A program made the position numbers and the translations under genes. This document shows positions 1 through 9,022 of a stretch of DNA of 64,000 bases, one piece after another. The stretch is taken from positions 1 through 64,000 of the forward strand of contig NZ_SNZJ01000004.1 in assembly GCF_004363555.1 (NCBI RefSeq), in the 5' to 3' direction. Position 1 is the stretch's first letter, and each line of letters starts with the position of its first letter. The notes under the pieces are model-generated. The model searched no databases, was not told where the DNA came from, and saw only the letters and a program-made list of their open reading frames with translations. The stretch comes from Halomonas ventosae (GTDB lineage Bacteria; Pseudomonadota; Gammaproteobacteria; Pseudomonadales; Halomonadaceae).

Positions 1-1
1 C

Positions 2-298
2 GACTTCCTGCGAGGGCCCCTGCAGGCGCCGTTCGAGGAGGTGGAGCCCGCCTATGAGGCGCTGATGACGCTGCAGCGCATGCTGCATGAGCCCGCGTTC
101 ACCATCCGCTTCACCTATCGCCCCGGCGACCTGGTGATCTTCGACAACCGCCGCCTGCTGCATGCCCGCGATGCCTTCGAGGGCGCAAGCGGCCACCGCT
201 GGCTGCAGGGCTGCTACATGGAGCGCGACGAGATCCGCTCGCGCTACCGTATGGTGCTGCGCGCACGGCGCCAGCGGCAGGTTACCGCCGAGGCCTGA
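2..298 (+). CDS. Gamma-butyrobetaine dioxygenase-like protein, C-terminal part (cut by window edge)
   Basis: The reading frame is open from the first bases of the window, so only about the last 98 residues are seen. The segment VIFDNRRLLHAR holds the distal His (third iron ligand) and the Arg that binds 2-oxoglutarate in TauD/gamma-butyrobetaine hydroxylase enzymes. The following GCYMERDEIRSR matches the typical C-terminus of the carnitine-type hydroxylases. The family uses Fe(II) and 2-oxoglutarate to hydroxylate gamma-butyrobetaine or related trimethylammonium compounds in the cytoplasm. The N-terminal half with the HxD motif lies outside the window, so the substrate cannot be fixed. It has no obvious link to the flagellar genes that follow. 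Confidence 0.78.
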   Translation, partial: DFLRGPLQAPFEEVEPAYEALMTLQRMLHEPAFTIRFTYRPGDLVIFDNRRLLHARDAFEGASGHRWLQGCYMERDEIRSRYRMVLRARRQRQVTAEA

Positions 299-412
299 GC
301 GCCTCATCATGTAGCCCCCTTCGCAGCATTTGACTACCTGCAGGGACCCGAGGACTTGATTACCCCGGGACCTTGCAGATTGGTGGCCCTGAATGACTGA
401 TCAGCCGGGTAC

Positions 413-3400
413 CTACAATTTCCCGCCTCGGTTGTGATGTTCCTTCAGAAAAGGCACTAGCGCTTCAAGCGGCATGGGCCGTGCAAAGTAGAAGCCCTGG
501 AAAGTATTGCAATGCTGCTGGCACAGATAAGTGTACTGAGACTCGGTCTCGACCCCTTCAACCACCAAATCCAGCCTAAGTTTTCCGGCCATGGTGACCA
601 CACCCTCGATAATGGCGGCATCGCGGTGGTCACTGACTACCTCCCGCACGAACGAGCGATCGATCTTGATCTTGTGAATCGGAAGATGTTTGAGATAGCT
701 GAGGCTGGAAAACCCGGTGCCAAAGTCATCTATGGCAATCCTTACACCACTCTCGCGCAACGCCTGAAGGGCCTCAATGACCCGCTCTGTGCTGTCCATC
801 AACACACCCTCAGTAAGTTCTAGCTCGAGCAGGGATGGAGTAAGCCCGCTTTCTTCAAGCGTACCCATGACACCAGAGATGAAACCTGGGCGCTGGAAGT
901 GCATGGGAGAGACATTAACTGCCATGTGCAAGCTGCCCAAGCCCATGTCGTTGAGTCTGGCAGCATCCCGGCAAGCAGTGGCCAGAACCCAGTCACTGAT
1001 CGGGATGATCTGACCGGTATCCTCGGCTAGGCCGATGAAAGCTCCCGGAGAAATGTACCCCCGCTCGGGGTGATGCCACCGCACAAGCGCTTCCACACCA
1101 ATCACATGGCCGCTAGGGGCATGAAACTGTGGCTGGTAATGGAGTTCGAACTGCTGCTTCTCAACGGCTAGCTGCAAGTCGTTACGCAGGGTGACCCGTT
1201 CACTTACCTTCTTATTGAGATCTAAGGTGTACCACTGCGAGGTGTTGCGACCTTGCCGTTTGGCCTTGTACATGGCCAGGTCGGCCTGTTGGATCAACTG
1301 CATGGGTTGTTCGATCTCACCATCACACAGGGTGATACCGATACTCGCAGTAATGCGTAGTTCGTTATTATCAATATGGTAAGGTGCCGAGACTCGATCG
1401 AGCAGGCGCTGAACGACCGGCATCACATCGTTCTCACAGGCCAGATCAGGAAGCACGATCACGAATTCGTCGCCGCCGAAGCGAGCCACGGTATCGCCGG
1501 GGCGCAGCAACTCTTCAAGGCGGCTTGCGACATCCTTCAGGATGCGGTCACCGGTGTCATGGCCCAAGGTGTCGTTGATAGGCTTGAAGCCATCCAGGTC
1601 CAGGAACAGTACCGCCAGGTAGCGCTTATAGCGGTAGGCAATCTGACACCCTTGGGCCAGTCGATCTTCCAGCAGTGCTCGATTGGGTAATCCAGTCAGA
1701 GCATCATGGCTGGCGTTATAGGCTAGCCGAGACTGGTACTCCCTCTGAGTGGAGATATCGTTCTGCACACCGATGAAATGCGTCACCTTTCCCCTGTCGT
1801 CACGAACCGGTGAGATATAAAGGTCATTCCAGAAGGTTGTCCCATCCTGACGGTAGTTACGGATGACGATATGGACATTTCGCTCAAGGGCGATACCCTC
1901 GCGCAGTCTCAGTATGGCGCGCGACTCGGTATTTTCACCCTGGAGGAAGCGACAGTTCCTGCCCATAGCCTGCTCCCTTGAGTAGCCCGTGATCCGTTCG
2001 AAAGCGGGATTGACATAGACAATGGGGAGGTCAGGCTGCAGGGCATCACATATCACGACGCCGTTGACGCTTGAAGCGACACTGCTCTCGAGGATACGCA
2101 GCTGGCGTTCGGTCGCTTTGCGTTGGTTAATGTCGCGGAAGTAGACCGCCAAGCCCTCTTCAGATGGATAAGCATTGACCTCCACCCACAGGTCCAGCAA
2201 CGGATTACATTCCTCGAAGTGGGCAGAACGGCCGGATACCATTGCCTGGAGGTACTCGGTCTCAAATCGCGTTCCCACCGCTTCCGGGAAGGCCTCCCAT
2301 ACATTGCGGCCAAGCAGTGTGCCAGGATCGCGTTGAAGCAGGCGCTCGGCTTCCCGATTGACGTAGCTGAAGCACCAGTCGCCATCAAGGGTGAAGAAGC
2401 CGTCCGTGATGCTTTCCAGAGTAGTGGTGAGGCGATCGGCCAACCGAGAGACCTCAGCCCCGAGCCGGTGCTGTTCGGTGATATCCTGAGTCGACCCCTG
2501 GGCCTGAACGATTCGGCCTTCGTCATCGTAGACGGCTTGGCCAATCACCCGCACTCTAATATGTCGCGGCTGGGCGGTGATGACCTCAAATTCCTCATCG
2601 AAGGGAGTCCCTTCATGGCAACAGGCCTCGAACACGGTACGGATGCGCCGACGGTCCTCGGGTGCATAGTAGGCAATAGCCTGATCCAAGGTAGGCTGGA
2701 AGCCGGCAGGCTCGTCATGGATGGCACAGACTTCATCGGACCAGATCGGCAGACCAACCGACAGATCGACGTACCAACCCCCTATCAGTGCTGTTTTCCC
2801 GACGATATTGAAGAAGTGCTCATGTCGCCGAAGAGCCAACTCGTTTTCCCGACGGGCGGTGATATCTCGGGCAACCACATAGATCACCTGCTCCTGGCCG
2901 AGCGCGGCATTGATCTCGACCCAGCGGCGCCGTTCATCACTGTCCCGAATCCGTGCCACCAGTTCCCTGACAGTAAAACCGGCGGCCAACCGCTGAATGG
3001 CTTCTGCGATGCGTGGGTGGTCCTCTTCCCATACCAGACAGGTGTAGGGCTGGCCGATGAGGTCCGCCGGAGTAAACCCCAGCTGGTGCTGGAAGGCAGG
3101 ATTGACCTGAAGGAAACACCCCTCCAGGTCGACGCGGCAGAACAGGTCAGCCGACAGCGTGAAGAACTGGTCACGTTGCTGGAGCGCAGCCTGAGTTGCC
3201 TCCTTGGTGGACGCCAGGCGGCTGCGACGCTGTTCCGCTATGCGATACAATTCCTGGCTCACCATCAGGACCAGGGTCAGCACTAGACCAGCCAGCAACA
3301 GAAGGGTTGGGAGCAGGTTAAGGTCGCGCAGGTAGCCCGTATCGAGTAATCCGGAGATTCGCCACTCGCCACCACTGGCGAGCGACATCGTGCGGGAGGC

Positions 3401-4618
3401 GAATACCACTCGTTCTCCGAGATTTCCTACAAGACAAGGGCCATAGAGCAGACCGTCAGCCTCATGCAACTGAACAATGAAATGATCAGAATCCTGGCTT
3501 ATCTGGTCTTCCAGCATGGTGGCAATGTTCAGTGTAACAACCAGCCACTGGCTGGAAGAGTCGACTATCGATAGCGGCATGGCCAACAACATCAATGGCC
3601 TGCCATCAGTTGCGTACATCACTGGACCAGCATGTTCACCAGTGTAGTGGTCTGCATTGTTGATCCATCGGAGGTGTTCAGCTTTGGAGAGGTAGCGCCC
3701 AAGCCATTCACGAGCACTCGTGCGTTTCACTGCAAGACGCCTCGGGGTTTGATCACTGTCGAGCACCGCGATCAGCTCGAAAGCGGAAATATCCCGGAGG
3801 TAGCTCGTGGACTCCTGTTGCCAAAAAGCATCGGCCAGCTCCGGCAGATTTTCCCAGCGCTCTCCCTGACGCTGCAAATATAACTCGTGGCGCCTCAGTG
3901 CGGCTTGTGTGCCACTCTCGGCTCTGGCGAGGGCATGCTCACTCTGGCTGACCAGCGTTTCGAGATTCTGCTGGCTGAGAAGGTACCAGCCACCTGTGGT
4001 CAGCAGGCCTCCCGCCAGGGCTGCGGCCAGCGTTGCTGTCGAAATGGGCATGGCCGCTACCGAATGACGGGGACGTTCCTGAGTCAGCAGGACAATGCCA
4101 AGACCAAACAACAGCAAGCTCCCCCCTGGCGCCGCAATATGATGCCCAGGCCAGGTTATGGAGATCTGGTTGGTAGTCGGTAGCCAACCAAAGAGGAACG
4201 CTATGCCGCCCATGGCCATCAGCGTCATGCCCGCCACCCGCGACAGCGAACGCCAGGTGCCTCCAAATGTACTCACCAGCAACCCGCAAGCCGCTAACCC
4301 GAATAGCAGGGTTCCCCAAGGCCCAGTGCGTGGATAGTCTGCGAACTGCCAGCTGCCGCCTGGCAGCAGTCGATAAACCACGAGGCCAAGGAGGATCAGG
4401 GAGGCAACACGGCTAGCGACCTGCATGCCTCGTAACCGACATAGCAGAGCCAGGCCGATCAACCCGACAGCGAGAGTACTATCCGGGAGAATCAAAGCAC
4501 TCAAGGCTTTACTTTTCTCTTCCACGAGAGCGTCAAGCAGGCCAAAGATCGCAGTGCTCAAGCAAGCCAGAGCCATTAACAGTTGGAAGCAAAGTCGTGC
4601 GAACAGGGGGCGTATCAT
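413..4618 (-). CDS. Membrane sensor with multiple PAS, LOV-like PAS, GGDEF and EAL domains
   Basis: The protein has about 1401 residues from ATG at 4618; a TTG 39 nt upstream is also in frame but has no better ribosome site. Residues 1-190 are several hydrophobic helices. A further helix near 205 and another near 450 bracket a likely periplasmic sensor segment. Three PAS domains follow (about 485-840). The fourth (about 841-956) reads as a LOV domain: GRNCRFLQG with the adduct-forming Cys at 889, then NY and FWN flavin-pocket motifs. The GGDEF (1048-1052) is intact with an upstream RPGD inhibitory site at the right distance. The EAL domain (EAL at 1176-1178) keeps ELTE, DDFGTG and EGVE. Both c-di-GMP synthesis and breakdown are therefore possible. 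Light control is inferred from the motif only. Confidence 0.9.
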   Translation of the reverse strand: MIRPLFARLCFQLLMALACLSTAIFGLLDALVEEKSKALSALILPDSTLAVGLIGLALLCRLRGMQVASRVASLILLGLVVYRLLPGGSWQFADYPRTGPWGTLLFGLAACGLLVSTFGGTWRSLSRVAGMTLMAMGGIAFLFGWLPTTNQISITWPGHHIAAPGGSLLLFGLGIVLLTQERPRHSVAAMPISTATLAAALAGGLLTTGGWYLLSQQNLETLVSQSEHALARAESGTQAALRRHELYLQRQGERWENLPELADAFWQQESTSYLRDISAFELIAVLDSDQTPRRLAVKRTSAREWLGRYLSKAEHLRWINNADHYTGEHAGPVMYATDGRPLMLLAMPLSIVDSSSQWLVVTLNIATMLEDQISQDSDHFIVQLHEADGLLYGPCLVGNLGERVVFASRTMSLASGGEWRISGLLDTGYLRDLNLLPTLLLLAGLVLTLVLMVSQELYRIAEQRRSRLASTKEATQAALQQRDQFFTLSADLFCRVDLEGCFLQVNPAFQHQLGFTPADLIGQPYTCLVWEEDHPRIAEAIQRLAAGFTVRELVARIRDSDERRRWVEINAALGQEQVIYVVARDITARRENELALRRHEHFFNIVGKTALIGGWYVDLSVGLPIWSDEVCAIHDEPAGFQPTLDQAIAYYAPEDRRRIRTVFEACCHEGTPFDEEFEVITAQPRHIRVRVIGQAVYDDEGRIVQAQGSTQDITEQHRLGAEVSRLADRLTTTLESITDGFFTLDGDWCFSYVNREAERLLQRDPGTLLGRNVWEAFPEAVGTRFETEYLQAMVSGRSAHFEECNPLLDLWVEVNAYPSEEGLAVYFRDINQRKATERQLRILESSVASSVNGVVICDALQPDLPIVYVNPAFERITGYSREQAMGRNCRFLQGENTESRAILRLREGIALERNVHIVIRNYRQDGTTFWNDLYISPVRDDRGKVTHFIGVQNDISTQREYQSRLAYNASHDALTGLPNRALLEDRLAQGCQIAYRYKRYLAVLFLDLDGFKPINDTLGHDTGDRILKDVASRLEELLRPGDTVARFGGDEFVIVLPDLACENDVMPVVQRLLDRVSAPYHIDNNELRITASIGITLCDGEIEQPMQLIQQADLAMYKAKRQGRNTSQWYTLDLNKKVSERVTLRNDLQLAVEKQQFELHYQPQFHAPSGHVIGVEALVRWHHPERGYISPGAFIGLAEDTGQIIPISDWVLATACRDAARLNDMGLGSLHMAVNVSPMHFQRPGFISGVMGTLEESGLTPSLLELELTEGVLMDSTERVIEALQALRESGVRIAIDDFGTGFSSLSYLKHLPIHKIKIDRSFVREVVSDHRDAAIIEGVVTMAGKLRLDLVVEGVETESQYTYLCQQHCNTFQGFYFARPMPLEALVPFLKEHHNRGGKL

Positions 4619-5458
4619 GATCTTCTCATCAGGGAAATTTTTGTTTGAATAGACCAAGCATCAGGGTGGTAATAGGATAAGAAAATCCAGGGAATTCTGT
4701 GTAACCTCCCTATCCAAAAATCGCAATTTTAACTCGATTAGACATCGGATTCCCGGAGCATGAGCCGCCGGGTCACTGAGCCTCAACACGGGAGGTGCCT
4801 CGGCGAAAAATCCTCATGAGAAGCTCGCCATTCTCTGGCTCATGAAATTCAACGTGTATCAACGCGGTTAAGCCTATGCTGCTTGCTGTGTAGCAATACA
4901 GCACTAGCTGTCTTATCGACTCCAAGGGCATTTTCTTGAATGTAAGGCGTCCTGGCGATTGATCTACCAGCGGAAGGGGCGTTTGACAACTTGCAAAAGA
5001 TATTGGCACAGAACTCATTAAGGATCAAACAGGCCCGTCGGAAACACTTCAGGCTGAATTTGTCAAGACGCACCTAGCATTATTCAGACTTCATCAACCG
5101 TGGGACGTCTGGCCAATAAGTGATATCTTCAATAGTCTGCTGAAGCATGAAAATGCAGTGATGTACCTAGCAAAACATGCAGGCCTCTACCTTGTGGAGC
5201 CATGACGTAAAGAGTGATGTGTTAGCCACCTGCTCAACTTAATTTACCATGCCTCGGTGGTTTTATCCTGTTTCGCCCCACATTCTATCGGCATGGACTA
5301 TAGCGATTTCCTACGAAGGTACCGGAAGAAGATAGCGCCAAGTTAAAGAAGCTCCTTTACCTTTAAGAGTTGAAATTTTCCATAAATAAATCAACCCAAG
5401 ACCCCATCCGGGAAAGCTCAGAACCCTACCCCAATCTAATGTGACATGAGCGGCTCAA
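4619..5458. other. Gene-poor, relatively AT-rich stretch with a possible coding remnant
   Basis: About 840 bases between two c-di-GMP genes hold no convincing complete gene. Open frames on the minus strand at 4773-5018 and 4849-5073 overlap each other and lack recognisable motifs. On the plus strand a frame without an ATG runs from 4987 to the stop at 5205 and looks protein-like (ends ...KHAGLYLVEP), which could be the tail of a decayed gene. No tRNA, IS end or terminator hairpin was recognised. Promoter DNA for the flanking genes should lie here. Confidence 0.4.
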
Positions 5459-7156
5459 TTAAATCGTATCTCCAGGAACATTGGCACGCTCAGACAGCCA
5501 ATCCTTGAGTTTCACGGAAGATAATGGAGCGCTAAAATAATTTCCCTGGCCATGACTAATGCCTAACGAACGCACCGCTTCAGCTATCTTGAGGCTTTCA
5601 ATACCGACTACGATGCTGTTGACCTCTAGAGACGACATGAAGCTATGAAGGGATCTCATAAGCTTTCGACTGCTCACACGACTATCGACGCTGGATACCA
5701 GCTCACCATTTATCTTCGCCTTGGAGACCGGAAGCATCGCGAAGATACCCACGTCAACGGCCTCATTCCCGATGCCGTCGACGGCTATGGAAAGCCCCAA
5801 CTGGGAGAGCCTTCTGAGAAGGTGCGAGTGCTCACGCACCTGCCCCTGAAGGCCATAATTGGCTATTTCAAGGGTCAACCAATTGAGCACCGGTGCCGCA
5901 TCTCGCAGAAAGCGATCCAGTGGAAGGGCCGACATGACGCCTTGATCAAGCGACTGTTGATCCACATTCACGGAGACCTGAAGCTTGTCCAGGCCAGCTC
6001 CCAACGACTGCCAATTCTTCCATTGATTGATTACCTGCATCAGCACCCAGCGATCCAAGCGAGGCAACAACCCCATTTTCTGCGCCTGGGGGAGAAAGCC
6101 TCCTGGCGGCAGGATCTCACCACCAGGGTGACGCCAGCGGATCAATGCCTCCACCCCAATACACTTTCCAGTATTAAGTTCAACTTGCGGTTGGTATACC
6201 ACACTAAAATGCCTATCTGGCTCAAGTATGGCATTCTGAAGTTCAAACTCTAGCTTCTGTTGCTCCCTCATTTTCCTTGAGAGCAGCTTGTCATGATATG
6301 CCAACTGCCCAGCACCACGCCGCCTGGCAGACTTTACAGCGGAATAGGAACTTGCCAACAGTTGATCTGGTGTATCACCATCTCGAGGAGAGATTGAAAT
6401 CCCCAGGCTTGCTGTCAGCAGAGTACGCCCTTGGGACAGTTGAAACGGAGGGTCAAAGCTTTCCTGAACACGTGATGCGACAACCTGCGCCTTATCCGGA
6501 ATGGCATCATTATCTAGAACAACAACAAACCGACCACTCTCCACCCTGGCCAACGTATCTTCCGCTCTTAGTGCCTGACTGATTCTGTCGTAAACTTGAC
6601 ACTGCAACTCATCGCACCCAGCGCCACCAAGAACCTGTGATAGCTCGTCGAACCTATCAATCTCTATGCAGAGCAACGTCACGGCACTTTCATTCCGACT
6701 TGCACGAAGCAGAGCATGCTGAACTCTATCCAGAAGAATGCGTTTCTTAAGATCAAATTCTGTCTCAGCGCCGAGACTTCCCTCATCGCCTGATGACACT
6801 ATTACAAGCCAAAGCTCCTCTCTTGCTCCATTACTATGGATCTTGTGAGACTTAAATGTAACAGCAACCTTATGGTGATCAGCGTGTCGAAAAAAGCCTT
6901 CGCCTTCCAGAGGCATTGAAGGCAACGTTTCAGAGATCTCATTGTCCAGCAAGGCAGTCAAGTCGCTCCCCTCCAATGCTCCGGGAGCATAGCCAAGGAG
7001 TCGGTGCAGCGAGGGGTTAGCGCTTTTCACCCGCCCATCCGACCCGACCACCATGATGCCCAGCGGCAGGTGATCCACTATCAAGCTAGCCAAGGAGGCA
7101 GGATGAAGGCTAAGGTTGGCACTCCGCGTGCCAGGCTCGAAGTCGGAGCTGTTCAT
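5459..7156 (-). CDS. PAS-GGDEF-EAL protein with degenerate catalytic motifs
   Basis: About 565 residues from ATG at 7156 (an in-frame GTG lies 9 nt upstream). There are no membrane helices, so it is probably cytoplasmic. A PAS domain (about 20-130) is followed by a GGDEF fold in which the signature reads ESGRF, so cyclase activity should be lost. The EAL domain keeps GVEALIRW, but DDFGTG has become VDGIGN, the ELTE region reads LEIAN and EGVE has become VGIE. Several metal ligands are therefore missing. It probably acts as a c-di-GMP receptor, an adaptor or a regulator rather than an enzyme. Base composition is visibly lower in GC than the flagellar genes. It is transcribed divergently from the HD-GYP-like gene at 7330. 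Confidence 0.85.
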   Translation of the reverse strand: MNSSDFEPGTRSANLSLHPASLASLIVDHLPLGIMVVGSDGRVKSANPSLHRLLGYAPGALEGSDLTALLDNEISETLPSMPLEGEGFFRHADHHKVAVTFKSHKIHSNGAREELWLVIVSSGDEGSLGAETEFDLKKRILLDRVQHALLRASRNESAVTLLCIEIDRFDELSQVLGGAGCDELQCQVYDRISQALRAEDTLARVESGRFVVVLDNDAIPDKAQVVASRVQESFDPPFQLSQGRTLLTASLGISISPRDGDTPDQLLASSYSAVKSARRRGAGQLAYHDKLLSRKMREQQKLEFELQNAILEPDRHFSVVYQPQVELNTGKCIGVEALIRWRHPGGEILPPGGFLPQAQKMGLLPRLDRWVLMQVINQWKNWQSLGAGLDKLQVSVNVDQQSLDQGVMSALPLDRFLRDAAPVLNWLTLEIANYGLQGQVREHSHLLRRLSQLGLSIAVDGIGNEAVDVGIFAMLPVSKAKINGELVSSVDSRVSSRKLMRSLHSFMSSLEVNSIVVGIESLKIAEAVRSLGISHGQGNYFSAPLSSVKLKDWLSERANVPGDTI

Positions 7157-7329
7157 GGTGGGCACTCTGCCTGGGCGGCTACACAGTCATGACAGCCTAC
7201 GCTACTTTGGCCAGGATTGTGAACCGATTAAGGTCTAACAAGCGACGTTTTTTAATGATTTAGGTCAGCCATGTGTGCTGTATAAGATTCAACAGCGCAT
7301 ATCTTTCTTTCTGAAGCAAGGAGGGCTGC

Positions 7330-8175
7330 ATGAACGAAAAGGAAACTGACCGGGTGGAGCCGGAGAGGGGAGACTCTCACCTTCAAGAGTCCCGTGATGC
7401 CATGGTCGAAGCCCTCCATCAGTTGAACCTGATACGCCTTCCTTCCTCGAGCCGCTCAAGCCCACAGGTAGTCGACGTGGTGAAGACCGTGCTGGAGCAC
7501 CTGCCCGTGGATGTGAGCGCCAAGGACGTCACCGACGCATCCAGGCTCTTTGCACTGGGCCGCACTGTATGGTCGGATACCCTGTTGCAACAGCCAGCTG
7601 ATCTGCTCTACCGGGAGGATAGGAAGTTATACCAACAATATCCAAAGACGGGTTATGAGATTGTTACCAAGCTCCCAGGGCTGGGGGGCGTGGCTGAACT
7701 TGTCCTCCACCATCAGGAGCGATGGAATGGCAGTGGCTTCCCTAACCGAGTAAAGGGGGAAGAAATACCTGTCGGGGCCAGAATAATCAAACTTTCCGTG
7801 GACTTCATCGAATACCAGAGAGGAATGATACTGAAGCGGCAAGTTGGCAGGCAGGACGTCTTCAAACTGATCAATAAATTTTCTGGAAGGTTCTACGACC
7901 CGGGTCTTGTCGGTCCATTCATTGATATCTGCAAGGAATACTCACCCGACCTCGGGATTGCAGACAAGGATGTCCAGGTCCTTGATACAAAGCGGGTAGA
8001 ACCAGGCATGAAGCTCGCAAGAGATCTTTTCTCCAGCAGTGGGATCCTGCTGCTGAACGAAGGGAAGGTCTTTGACAGAGGCCTTATCGAGAAACTGAAG
8101 CGGTTCGAGAGCATGGAGCCAGACCCTTACACGCTCCTGGTACGCCCCGCATCTGAAGAGAGTGACGAGGCGTAA
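7330..8175 (+). CDS. HD-GYP-like protein with incomplete metal-binding motif
   Basis: A 281-residue cytoplasmic protein preceded by AAGGAGGG, a strong ribosome site. The central part matches an HD-GYP phosphodiesterase: GYEIV, HHQERWNGSGFP (His127 and His128) and GARIIKLS. The first HD pair that should open the domain reads FALGR, and the usual RHP is QYP, so at least two metal positions are lost. The last 60 residues (VEPGMKLARDLF ... RGLIEKLKRFE) match a tail module common behind HD-GYP domains in proteobacterial regulators. Hydrolysis of c-di-GMP is doubtful; a binding or signalling role is more likely. It converges on flgN with 28 nt between stops. Confidence 0.82.
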   Translation: MNEKETDRVEPERGDSHLQESRDAMVEALHQLNLIRLPSSSRSSPQVVDVVKTVLEHLPVDVSAKDVTDASRLFALGRTVWSDTLLQQPADLLYREDRKLYQQYPKTGYEIVTKLPGLGGVAELVLHHQERWNGSGFPNRVKGEEIPVGARIIKLSVDFIEYQRGMILKRQVGRQDVFKLINKFSGRFYDPGLVGPFIDICKEYSPDLGIADKDVQVLDTKRVEPGMKLARDLFSSSGILLLNEGKVFDRGLIEKLKRFESMEPDPYTLLVRPASEESDEA

Positions 8176-8203
8176 GCGATAAAAGCAACCAGCGTCACTT
8201 ATT

Positions 8204-8650
8204 CTATGCCTTCAAGTTGAGACGGCTCTCACCACGCCCCGCCTCACCGCGGCGATTATAGAGTGCCCTACCCCTGGCTTCGGAAATCATGTTCAACAAT
8301 CGCTGGTTTTGTTCCATGCGAAGCTGGATCATCCGGCCATTGCCATGATTATGGTTTGAGACTTGCTCTGCCACCTTGAGCAGCTCTTGCCATTCGGCCT
8401 CGCAGCCGTCCACTCGTACCACCTCAAGGGCGCGCTCAGGTGACGAAACGGCCTCACCCCCCATCAGCTCACGGCGTTCGGATGACAAGGCCCCGAGGCG
8501 TTCAAGCTGCTGTTGCTTGGATTCAGCCAGATGGACCAGCGCATCACCATCCACCTCCGCTTTGGCCAGTTGGTTTGCCTCCTCGTCGAGGAGTTCCATC
8601 AGCCGCCGCATTGCGGCCAGCTCGTCCACCAAGCAGTGGGCCAGGGTCAT
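8204..8650 (-). CDS. flgN: Flagellar export chaperone FlgN
   Basis: A 148-residue, mostly helical cytoplasmic protein directly downstream of flgM (3 nt gap), the usual FlgN position. FlgN binds the C-terminal helices of the hook-filament junction proteins FlgK and FlgL and delivers them to the export gate. The C-terminal part with NHNGRMIQLRMEQNQRLLN-type residues is the family signature. FlgK and FlgL are encoded at 17196-19783. It is expected to be co-transcribed with flgM from the FliA-type promoter at 8966-8992 and from the flgA promoter. Confidence 0.88.
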   Translation of the reverse strand: MTLAHCLVDELAAMRRLMELLDEEANQLAKAEVDGDALVHLAESKQQQLERLGALSSERRELMGGEAVSSPERALEVVRVDGCEAEWQELLKVAEQVSNHNHGNGRMIQLRMEQNQRLLNMISEARGRALYNRRGEAGRGESRLNLKA

Positions 8651-8653
8651 TGG

Positions 8654-8932
8654 CTAGTCCTTCCTCGAAAGGATGTCCTGAACACTCGCCAGCAGCCCTT
8701 CTGCGATCCGGTCTGCGCGAACCTCCAGCTTGCCTTCGCTGATTGCCTGGCGAATTTCATCCACTCGCGCCTGATCCACATCTTGGCCCGCTGAAGCGCC
8801 GGAGGCAGCGCCCAGATGAGCTACCGCGGATGGGGTGGAGGAGCCGGTTGGCTGAGGCTGCTGGGCCGACGGCTTGGCAGGCTTGGCGCCCTCGACCGGG
8901 CGCTGCGGCGGCTGCGTGTTATCGATTTTCAC
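8654..8932 (-). CDS. flgM: Anti-sigma-28 factor FlgM
   Basis: A 92-residue protein. Its N-terminal half is rich in Pro, Ser, Gln and Ala (disordered, as in FlgM). Its C-terminal half carries the sigma-28-binding helices (VDEIRQAISEGKLEVRADRIAEGLL). FlgM binds FliA until the hook is complete and is then exported through the flagellum. The FliA gene is at 62920. It sits between flgA and flgN on the minus strand, with its own FliA-type promoter just upstream, giving the known autoregulatory loop. Confidence 0.92.
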   Translation of the reverse strand: MKIDNTQPPQRPVEGAKPAKPSAQQPQPTGSSTPSAVAHLGAASGASAGQDVDQARVDEIRQAISEGKLEVRADRIAEGLLASVQDILSRKD

Positions 8933-8965
8933 CAGGAAGACCTCATGAATGCGTGCATGCCAGCG

Positions 8966-8992
8966 TTATCGGCACAGGCACAAAGAACTTTA
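8966..8992 (-). promoter_or_regulatory. FliA (sigma-28) promoter of flgM
   Basis: Read on the minus strand, the site is TAAAGTTC, an 11-nt spacer, then GCCGATAA, a perfect match to the enterobacterial sigma-28 layout. It lies 34 nt before the flgM start, inside the flgA-flgM gap. Confidence 0.9.
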
Positions 8993-9022
8993 GCGCTGCG
9001 CCGCTACCATTGCGAACCCGCA

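Noticed and set aside
2123..3286. 387-codon plus-strand frame inside the LOV-GGDEF-EAL gene
   Set aside because: Opposite to a frame with clear PAS domains; no ribosome site or family.
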